NCBI GenBank assembly: GCA_037976565.1
Contig: CP137685.1
Coordinates: 22,793,796-22,857,795, forward strand
Length of the DNA: 64,000 nucleotides
Origin: Mesocentrotus franciscanus
Taxonomy: Eukaryota > Echinodermata > Echinoidea > Camarodonta > Strongylocentrotidae
Reading direction: 5' to 3'
The notes under the pieces are model-generated. The model made no database searches and was not told the origin of the DNA. It saw nothing but the letters and a program-made list of their open reading frames with translations. Positions 30,140 through 39,067 of this stretch are shown piece after piece (position 1 is the first letter of the stretch; each line of letters starts with the position of its first letter). The position numbers and the translations under genes are program-made.

Positions 30140-30619
30140 TTACTGACGTTTTTTAACAAGCTGTTCTCCTCGATAGATGGCTGCGTTGATTTTCTTCGTC
30201 ACCGTTAGAAGAGATTTAAAATTACTGGCTGGCAGTGTAATCCCTTTCTTTGTCGGAAAATAAAGGCCGCCTGAACCATAAAACTCACGAATGTCGACGT
30301 ACACCTTCCCCTGAAAACTCCTCACTGTTACATATTTTGGCCGTTTATTATCCCCGCCTATATTAAACTTACAAATGTTCACACCGTCTGAAGTAGCCTC
30401 GTTGACGTGGGGTTTGCTAGCCTCACCCATCTCATACTCTGGTTTGATTTGTCCCTGCACAGTTTTCTCCGCCACACTTTCGTCCTTTTCTATTTCACGC
30501 GAGGCGGTCGTTGGTACAGGGTCGGTGTACGCGTGCAGATCCATGTTTAACTCGTTTTCACAAGAGTTGTCCCTTGTCGGTGACATCGACAACGAGCGTG
30601 AATTGTAATAGCTGTACAT
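30140..30619 (-). CDS. PC4/p15-like single-stranded DNA-binding protein, 159 aa
   Basis: An acidic, Ser/Thr-rich N-terminus (1-90) precedes a C-terminal PC4 domain (about 94-145). The domain contains YVTVRSFQGKVYVDIREFYG, then LYFPTKKGITLPASNFKSLL, with the K-x-K-G-I-x-L pattern typical of the family. PC4 proteins bind single-stranded DNA and act in transcription and replication. A TATA box (GCTATAAAG at about 30669-30677) lies 50 bases upstream. The gene is the first of the minus block, next to the right terminal repeat with its CRE array, so it is probably expressed early. Confidence 0.8.
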   Translation of the reverse strand: MYSYYNSRSLSMSPTRDNSCENELNMDLHAYTDPVPTTASREIEKDESVAEKTVQGQIKPEYEMGEASKPHVNEATSDGVNICKFNIGGDNKRPKYVTVRSFQGKVYVDIREFYGSGGLYFPTKKGITLPASNFKSLLTVTKKINAAIYRGEQLVKKRQ

Positions 30620-30668
30620 CGTTGGGGTTGGTCGGGATGTTGATACGGCAAACGTGCCCGATTCCCAC

Positions 30669-30677
30669 CTTTATAGC
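30669..30677 (-). promoter_or_regulatory. TATA box of the PC4 gene
   Basis: GCTATAAAG on the minus strand, about 50 bases before the ATG at 30619. Confidence 0.55.
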
Positions 30678-30824
30678 TTCACCCTCCTTCGATGATGATG
30701 TAATTTTCTATATTTAGAACTTTAACGCCCTTGTCCTAACTTGTTTCATAAAGAACGTTTTTCTTACGTTTACAATTTCTTTCCTTTTCTCTTGTTAACG
30801 GATTATACATGAAAACAAAAATCC

Positions 30825-31430
30825 ATTTTCTTTACCCCTTCCTTGTTTTGTACTTGGTGTACTTGGTCAAATTCGTGTCTTGTCGAGGCCTGTCATTAAT
30901 TCTAGGGGTTCCTCTTTGTAATTGCATGGATGACGTCATCGGGTCGTTGTTCAACACCATGACGTCATTTGTTTTTCGTCATACCATGACGTCATTTGTT
31001 TATAACCCCCATTGTTTGTAATTATCATTTGTTCATAACTCGTCCATACATGTATAATCCCTTCGTATATCTCCTCCCTATACATTTATAATACATCCTT
31101 TGTCTTCCGCATCTTTAATCCTCTCTCGTTCATATTCTATTGTTTTCACGCTCTTCATTCATATGCAAATTTAATATCCGTTAATGACGATTAATACATC
31201 ATTCATTTTTTAATCCATATTTCATTTTTTAATCCATATTTCATTTTTTAATCTATATTTCATTTTTTAATCCATATTTCATATTTTAATCCATATTTCA
31301 TATTTTAATCCATATTTCATATTTTAATCCATATTTATTGATTGGGGATTAATAAGGGATTAATAAGGGATTAATATTAATATTAATATCATAAATCATA
31401 TTTTCGGACTATACGTACCACTTTACTACT
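30825..31430. repeat. Polinton right terminal inverted repeat
   Basis: This reverse complement of 5803-6405 ends CTTTACTACT. It carries three TGACGTCA sites (30931, 30960, 30987) instead of four and a small local duplication 'gtacttggt' (about 30850-30870). It is otherwise very similar to the left copy. Confidence 0.93.
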
Positions 31431-31762
31431 GACGATCCCCCCTAAAAAAAAATCGAGGGGGGGACGTGTCCCTCCCGTCCTCCCCGGGATCGCCGCCCCT
31501 GCTAGGCACTGGGGGCTTCATGAACAAACAGTCACAGAACTAGCGCCTTGAAACATAGTATTAGGCATGTTGAAAAGTCACCTTATTATAATTATTATTA
31601 TCATTATTGTCATTATTTTTTAAATTTTTATTATTGTTGTTGTTGTTATTATAACTAGAAAGAAGTAATGAACAGTCAGAAAACTATGTAATTCTTCAAA
31701 GTGTTTATACTTTTGAAAGCATCATTCCTAATATTGATTTTGTTTTTGTGATTGAAACAGAG

Positions 31763-32518
31763 GCCAACCAATTGTGAGGAGAGATAGCAGGGAAGAAATG
31801 CAGCAACATGAGCAGGAGTCAATGCAGCAGATAGAACTCTTGAAGAAACGAGTGGAAGACCTATCATCAGGACAGGACACCAGCAGTCTGTATGGACAGA
31901 AGAGTTCTACCGAACAGACCGATTCATCAAGGAGTGGCTATCAACCTCGGCAGTATCAGAGTGTACCATCATCACCTTCCCTGCAGCGGAATAGAACAGG
32001 TGGCAATCAGTCCATGCAGTATGGATCAGCTACCAGTATGACATCAGGCGCTCCAATGGGACATGGACACAGTCGGGTCCAGCATGACCCTTCTAATGGA
32101 CAGGGTAGGGTACCACAAGGACACGGTGTACCTCAGGGGTCCTCGATGGGTTCATCAGGACACCAAACCTCTGCTCCTCCTGTGCACAAAGACTGGACCC
32201 AATCACAGGTTGGCTATACATCAGGTTACGCTACCGTGGGGCGGAGTTCCACGCCCCTTGGTTTCTCGTCCGCATCACGTCCAGCAGAGGTCAGTAGCTC
32301 ACGGTACCGATCTCAGACCCCTACTCCCTACCTGGGATCAACAAAACCCTCAGCAGGCTACAGTGGACACCACATGAATACAGCAGGGAACCGTAATAAC
32401 AATGCTATCAACCAACAGAATGGAAGAGACGCAACCAGAGTGTACCAGAACACGGCAAGTGAGACACAACAGAGGAGCTATAATCAAGATTGGGTACAAA
32501 GGGAACAACCAAGACATG
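31763..32518 (+). CDS. Host gene exon (coiled coil and Ser/Gln/Gly-rich)
   Basis: The acceptor gaaacagag lies before 31763 (or gaaacag before 31761), and a strong donor catg|gtaagg lies after 32518. The first 30 residues form a short coiled coil (REEMQQHEQESMQQIELLKK). The rest is low-complexity Ser/Gln/Gly/Tyr-rich sequence with several SRYRSQTP-like and SxPS motifs. The exon ends with one base of a codon. The exon resumes the host gene after the nested mobile elements, which were confined to an intron originally about 270 bp long. A scaffold or adaptor protein is plausible, but no family is assigned. Confidence 0.65.
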
Positions 32519-35500
32519 GTAAGGATACTGCCTTTTCTCTTTGATTTCACTTTCAGGAAAATAAAGCTCTGCATCATCAATTCACCCTTTAATGCCATTT
32601 CATCAAGTAAATATATTTACTAACGTTAATATGTAACTAGTTTTCACTACTTTTTAAAAAATTTGGGAAAAATCTTTTGTCAAATTTATTCACTGGTATT
32701 GCAAAATTTCTCCTTCTGAAGTCCCGGGGAGAACACTGCCTGCTATAAATGTCACAGTATTAACAAATTTCAAATGGGTATACAAACAAATTTCCTAAGT
32801 ATCAATTTTCGATGCATGTTTGAGAGGAGACCTTCAACACCTAACCATTTCTCTCGATGTAATATCTGTATTTTCAAGATATTGAATGTTTTGAATACTG
32901 TTTAAAAAGAAATTATCTGTCTCTGTTGAATATCTGGTGTCAAGGCTGATTTGCTAATAATAGTTCTTTATCATGGTGATACGTCCCAGTACATGTATTA
33001 AAGAAATGGGAATTACCAAAGCAGAAAAGTTAACTTATTGGGTATAACAGTCCAAATAGATGTCCTTGTATGCCAAATATCATACGTGATATTCCAGCTG
33101 ATAGTAGAATTTTACATTTAAACCTCATATTTTTCTTAAAGCCCCACTGCACTACTTGTAGCTACTTGCTCCCTCTATCATGTAGAAAACAATGCCTAAG
33201 CGGTGCCCATTGGTCCCCCATGATCCTCTTTTTCTTAAAGTTAATTGAGAGCTGAGTTGATGAGATAACCACCTGTCAGTGACCACACTGGGAGGTCTAA
33301 TCCCTCCTGGCCAAACTAGTGCAGACAGGCTTTAAAGGAGACATTGGCACTGAGATTTCATAAATGATAAGTTAGGAAATTAAGAGATTACATCCCAATT
33401 TTCTACCTTTCATCATAACATTCATGGACCTCCATGCTAACCATTCATTCGCTATGGACTCAGATACCAGGTAAACTCGAGCTCACATTACATACATGTA
33501 CATTGCATGACTCTAACACAAGTCTTCCTTTTTGCTGTGAATACCATTACTAATATTGTCTGTTTGGAGCCAGAAGGCCTTTAACTCATATACTTTAACA
33601 CAGAGGTAACGCCCTTCTGGCTCCAAACAGAAGATGTCATCTTTAACTTGGACAGATCTAATAGTTTGCATGAGATTGGTTTTTGTAGATTGGGGCAGTT
33701 GAAAATTATTGTCCATGGATTATTATAATACATGTTTGTGAGTGCAAATAGTGAATATGCACTGCACGCAGATTAAGTCACAATAGGATAATGAACAAGA
33801 CTTGTCGAGTTCATTGACCTTCTCATTGTGACTTCACCAAGTGCAGTGCATATCACTATTAAATGCACAAGTTAAAAACATATATTATTTGTTTCATAAG
33901 ACGGGTCTACAATATGAGTATAACGTTGAGAAATTGACTAAAGACCTGATCATGCATGTTGCTTTTATTCAGTAGTATTCTTTCTTTTCCCTGTTTGATG
34001 CTATATGAGTTGAAATATAGCACATTGTACATGTCTTGATTTTGCATGGTTTCATGTAATATTGTACAGTTAAAAATGAAAAAAAAAATCTACAATATAT
34101 ACTGTTTCAATATGGATGTCGTTTGCACTCTTAAGAATTCTCTCACACTTACAGTTAACAACTAAATTATTTATACCCTTACCAAGTTTTGTAATTTTTC
34201 AAATATGTGAAAAGTTGAATTGACCTGAATTATGTTTCTTGAGAAGGTGACATATTAAAGGCATAGATCAGTTTTGGAAACGCCCCCTACCCCTCTCAAA
34301 AAATGAAATGGAAGCTCTTATTACCAATCATGTGAAAGAATATGTTTTGAATAATACGTGATGATACAAATTTTGCCGGGAAACCGCCTACTAATTGATA
34401 TATTTGTTGAATTATCATATCTATCCGGCCCAGATAGATATAGGGTAGTCCCATATACATCTTTCTGTGTACAGTGCTTGTAACTTTACCAAGACTGGGC
34501 CAAATTTCTTATCATTTTGATGATTCCAGAACCTTGCAGTACACACCAATACTTATATGCTAGATGATCAACCTTTTCTGATCGATTCCACAATGTTTCT
34601 TGCACAATGCAATCGCATGACCAGGACTAGTCTATATCTTTAAAGTTTACATCTAAAGGTATTCAACAACTGCCCTAATTCAACCAGTCCACCTTTCATT
34701 TTTAAGTTGCAAAAAACAAAAATGTGCAAAGGGTATGAATAATTCAGTCGTTAAATGTATGACACTAACAGGGGGGGGGGGGTGGTATTGAAATGTACTT
34801 CATTCAAAATATACTTTTAGACAGAAACTGGTCACACTAGCTACAAGTACGGGTATGTAATTGTATTCGGATTAAGAATAACACTTAATTCCCCACTGGT
34901 TTGAAAGATGAATAGTAGAATTTTTTTACTACTACATGTACATCCACAATTGAGACATTATTGTTACTGTATGCTGTGCTTGTGGAATAATGTTATTCAA
35001 TCTTGAAATTCACCATAATAATGTGATTCAATTATCAGAGTACATTTTGATTGGTTCTTGTACAATGGTATCAAGTTCAGTATCCATGGTGTAATTCTAC
35101 AAATGCACATCATATTTTGTTTTATATCGTTGATGATTTCATGGGTTATGTATGTAGACTTGTGTTTTTTTGTGTTACATTTTAATAAAAGTTCATACTC
35201 TAATAGACCAGTTCGTAGTTACCACATTCGGTAGTACATATGACCCTTAATATCTGTAGAACTTTCACACATGGAGTAGTCCCACTTTGTGCATTTTAGA
35301 ATAATCACTGTCAAAGTCATGGATATGCTTCATGAATACATTTTGATTTGCCCTCATGAGAAGAATACTTCCACTTGTGTTCCATAGAATTTACCCTCGG
35401 TGCATAAATGAATTTTGATTACCGGTACATAACTTTTATGAGCACTTATCCAATGTTCCTTTCGGTGGATTTTGCAATTTTGGTACATATGACCTTTATC

Positions 35501-35646
35501 TACCTATGTGCGTATTGAATCTACGAACTGGCTTGTTACGTGATCAGTGCATACTAACTTCTTTTCTGATGTCATTCTTAACAAGCACTCTTTCTTTGGT
35601 GTGTTTTTCTTTGATCTCACCTCACACCTACTAACATGGAGCACAG
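32519..35646. other. Host intron
   Basis: AT-rich with no exon seen. It contains a hairpin (about 33558-33634, arms around 'ggagccagaagg') related to a fragment at 38682-38738, and one TTAA-type MITE (34255-34643). Confidence 0.5.
34255..34643. mobile_element. TTAA-type MITE, copy A (389 bp)
   Basis: The ends TTAAAGGCATAGATCAGTT and AGTCTATATCTTTAA are inverted repeats with TTAA at the borders, the target site typical of piggyBac-like elements. The interior from 'aaaaaatgaaatggaagctct' onward matches copy B at 38764, with about 85 extra bases here. Confidence 0.7.
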
Positions 35647-35669
35647 GATTGGGAAAACCTATGATGTCT
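35647..35669 (+). CDS. Predicted 23-nt host micro-exon
   Basis: A branch-point-like ctaac and an acceptor agcacag precede 35647, and a perfect donor gtaagt follows 35669. The 23 bases convert the phase left by the exon ending at 32518 into the phase of the terminal exon at 37116, adding about eight residues (LGKPMMS plus the split Gly). Phase and splice-site quality are the only support. Confidence 0.4.
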
Positions 35670-36372
35670 GTAAGTATTGTAGTCTTCATCAAACTCTTCT
35701 CATTATATGTAGCTTCTTCTCTCCCTAATCAAGTTCAAGTTCAGTTATTTTTCCACATATTAAAAAAAAAAGATACATAATATAAGTCTTTTCATACAAG
35801 TACATCCTTTACTAATAGAACTAAAACAATACAAATAATTTTGTCTAAATAGGATACAAGTCAATTACAACATAACGAATATGTTTAAATGTTTCATCAG
35901 TCATTACACAAAGTATAGAGAATAACTGCCAGCATTTATGACGATACAGACAACAAAATTCACAAAAAAGTATCATTCCAGGTTGGAAGAAGAAAACCAA
36001 CATCGAAAACAAATTAGATTATTGTAAACAAATGCTAATATGCAGCAAGTTTTACACAATTTTTAATATATGTATGTATATATATATATATATATATGTG
36101 TGCATGTTTTTATGCTGAACTGATGTATAAATAAAAACAAAACAATGCTGTGTATTTGAGAAACGCAAAATCCTGTTTTATTTTCTTTCACCTCTCTTTA
36201 TTCTAACTCACTTACCGTTTTGTATTTTCTTGGTGTGTCGGTGGCTCTTTCATTTACATTCATGTAGTATCGTATGTAAAAAAGATTATCTTCCAGTTTT
36301 ATTAGCATTATATTTATGTCATCTTATCAATGTGGTTGACATGTAGGTGTCTGCTTATGTGATTGATGTAAT

Positions 36373-36556
36373 ATACAGTTAACTCAAAGTCGCACAAGTC
36401 AAATTTTCCCCAAGTCGAATAAATGTTCTGGACCAAAAGATGCAAAACATGTGTAATTTACACTTTCAGAGTCGAATTTTGAGTAATTAAGCGGACCTAT
36501 TTTTTACGGTCCCATTTTTTACGGTCCCAACAGATTCGTCTTGTGCAGAGTTAACC
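36373..36556. mobile_element. Small MITE with GTTAACTC ends
   Basis: Bases near 36378 (gttaactcaaagtcgcacaag) and 36540-36553 (cttgtgcagagttaac) are inverted repeats around a non-coding centre with a 'ttttttacggtccca' duplication. It lies in the last host intron. Confidence 0.5.
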
Positions 36557-37115
36557 ATATTCATCATCTTATCAATGTGTTTTTACATGTCGCCATTTAT
36601 TCACGGGATTGATGTGATATGATTGCGAAGTTTGAATCCGTGCCCAGTGCTTAGACAGAGTATACATCTATCACTCTTGATGCGGCTGTACATGTGTGCC
36701 CTGGCGAAATTAATAAAGTACTGTGAATTAGTGTGATGTCAGCTGGGTGAAAACCTGGGTCGCTAATCCTTTCGTTACAATCATTCCACGTTTTGTTATT
36801 TGGCTCAATAACTTCAGAGCCCTAAAAATTTACCAGATACATGAGTAGAAAGGGTAAGAATTTCTGCACAGACTGCATCCATTTTTGCTGCGTGACCAAA
36901 TCGTGTTTGATGCTAGGAAATAGGAATTCTAAAAAAAGGAAAATAAGCTTTAATATCCTTAAATTGGTAACACATTGAAAGGTCCAAAATCATTGTTTTT
37001 TATCAAAAATTGCATTTTTTCCCCCAACTCTTAAACAACGTTCCCACCCATTCCTTTTTTCTTTATTTTATTTGTTATAATGAGATTTTTTTTTGGTTTC
37101 TTTACTTGTCCCCAG

Positions 37116-37230
37116 GATACCACGACGTTCATCAAGTATAACGGTGCTGTATCCCAGCAGAGAGGTGTAAATGGATCCAGTGTATACCCCAAGCACGACA
37201 TCGGAAACAACCTCATTGACCTGTCGTAAA
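37116..37230 (+). CDS. Host gene terminal exon with stop
   Basis: An acceptor (cttgtccccag) precedes 37116, and 115 bases are open in phase 0 to the TAA stop. The C-terminus is polar and ends NNLIDLS. A hydrophobic-acidic end of this type could be a short docking motif, but that is conjecture. The 3' UTR should follow; no unambiguous polyadenylation signal was located. Confidence 0.5.
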
Positions 37231-38523
37231 GACGATTGTCACATGTCATGATAATGTGTAATAACAATATATAAAGCATTTTCAAATTGTACCTGTTATT
37301 CAGATTTATATTCATTTACCTAGCAATGAGCTATTACATTCACCTGTAGAATTTGGCTTTTGACAAGAGCGACTCGAGGGATTTGCCATCGGGGGAGGGG
37401 GGTAGGGGGCAGGGGGCAGGGGGCAGATTTTTTTATCAGATGTCAATGAGAGGGAGCTCCAGATCAGGATGGTTTTGGGGTAGAGTTGAGTAGTGGTAGC
37501 AATCTTTGTTGGTCTGGATGGTGTTGTAGTTCAAGGGCGGGTTTTGCCTGGTTGTCTGAATGTCTCAAATGATTGACTTACTTGAGACATTCTGAATAAT
37601 TGTCAGAAATTCTCATATCATTAATAATTTTGAAATCATTCATGATTGTTGATTGATGATTGACTTCCAGGGGAAAAAATATCCCATCTTAATACATATT
37701 TGCAGTGAGTGAAAGCAAAAGAATCACATGACTAATATCTTCATATTTTGTAAAATGGAAACTAAAATCCTTGTAAAAATATGAACTCCATTTTTTTTTA
37801 AACGAAAAAATGGAAGACAAAATAATTAATCTCAATACTTGGTATCCAATTGTGTTTCCAAGGTACTAAGTTTCACAAATGAACTGTGAATGAATAGCCT
37901 TAAAACATATTGTATAGTTGTCGTTTAAATATATGAAAAATACCAATGGTACATATCATTGTTGTGTAAATAATTTATGGTGTAGATGATGAAAAACATT
38001 GTAATGAGTGTATTCAGAGTTTGTATAGCATTGCTTACTATGAAAGTTTGAAAAGTGTACAGAGAAATATGTTGCAACTCTTATTTTTGTATAAAGAAGA
38101 TAACTAGTGAATGTATGTATATACTATGGTTAGTTCATGTGAAAATTTATCAAAACAAATGATTAATATAAGATACAATGTATATGGGAGAAGAAATATT
38201 TATCTTTTGTAAGAAGAAACACTAGAGGACAGTCTAAGATTGATACGAGAATAAGAGATTTAACCAGAATATCTAACAGAAATTGACATCAAAGAGTCAT
38301 TTTACTTGCTTGATGCTAAGGCATGCAAGCAGTGATGTTTGTGCATGTTAAGTCAATTTCTATGATAACTCTGTGACAATCATATGGGACTTAAATGAGA
38401 GAGAAATTGTTCTGGTTTCAATGGAAAGCAGGAGTTGTACCAAAATCAACTTGTATTCAAAGGTTTGATATTCATCCAGGACTTGCCCTTTGCATTTTCT
38501 TGTATATCCTCTGTTTGTAACCA

Positions 38524-38672
38524 GGGCCCTGTTTCATAAAACTTGTTATCAATAACAAGTTACAAGCTACTGTTATAAGCTACTGAAATCATGGCATCTG
38601 ATTGGCTGAGAGCAAATTTGTCATAGAAATTTAGCAGTTGTTTTAGATAACAAGTTTTATGAAACGGGCCCC
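38524..38672. mobile_element. Short MITE of the GGGCCC...TTTCATAAAACTTG type
   Basis: Inverted repeats of about 27 bp read GGGCCCTGTTTCATAAAACT inward from both ends of a 149-bp element. This terminal type is common in marine invertebrate genomes. Confidence 0.75.
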
Positions 38673-38763
38673 TGAAGGGCATTATCTCAAATACTTAAAC
38701 ACAGAGTTAACGCCCTTTTGCCTCCAAACAGATGATATATTTATATGTTTTGCCAAAATTTTG

Positions 38764-39067
38764 TTAAAGGTAAAGACCAGTTTTGGAAACGCCCCTCTCT
38801 CAAAAAATGAAATGGAAGCTCTCATTACCAATCATGTGGGACCAAATAGATATCACGCACGTGGTCGTGTAGTCCCATATACATCTTTCTGTGTACAGTG
38901 CTTGTAACTTTACCAAGCCTGGGCCAAATTTCTTATCATTTTGATGATTCCAGAACCTTGCAGTACACACCAATACTTATATGCTAGATGATCAACCTTT
39001 TCTGATCGATTCCACAACGTTTCTTTCACAATGCAATCGCATGACCAGAACTGGTCTTTCTCTTTAA
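38764..39067. mobile_element. TTAA-type MITE, copy B (304 bp)
   Basis: TTAAAGGTAAAGACCAGTT at the left and AACTGGTCTTTCTCTTTAA at the right form a clear 19-bp inverted repeat with TTAA borders. The interior matches copy A (34255), minus an internal block, so the two belong to one family. Confidence 0.8.

Larger units (their letters stand above)
5803..31430. mobile_element. Polinton/Maverick (polintovirus-like), 25.6 kb including a nested Gypsy
   Basis: The termini are AGTAGTAAAG... and ...CTTTACTACT, in line with the 5'-AG/CT-3' ends known for Polintons. They are flanked by a perfect 6-bp target duplication GACGAT (5797-5802 and 31431-31436). The inverted repeats run about 600 bp. Without the Gypsy insertion the element is about 17.3 kb, within the usual 15-20 kb. 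It encodes the family hallmarks: protein-primed PolB, retroviral-like integrase, adenain-like protease, A32-like ATPase, major and minor capsid proteins. All of these are open. Two convergent gene blocks meet near 12.0-21.8 kb. Confidence 0.95.
4764..31501. mobile_element. hAT-like non-autonomous element, split by a Polinton
   Basis: The ends CAGGGGCGGCGAT (4764-4776) and ATCGCCGCCCCTG (31489-31501) are inverted repeats. They are flanked by a perfect 8-bp duplication CTAGGCAC (4756-4763 and 31502-31509). An 8-bp duplication with a CAGGGG terminus is the hAT signature. With the Polinton removed, about 1.1 kb remains and no transposase is visible, so this is a non-autonomous member. Its interior carries a GC-rich tandem repeat (4920-5390). 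It sits directly beside the solo LTR end at 4755. Confidence 0.8.

Noticed and set aside
29719..30159. 146-codon frame between the two PC4-like genes
   Set aside because: It begins at a non-ATG codon, encodes tandem copies of the neighbouring gene's tail and overlaps that gene's end.
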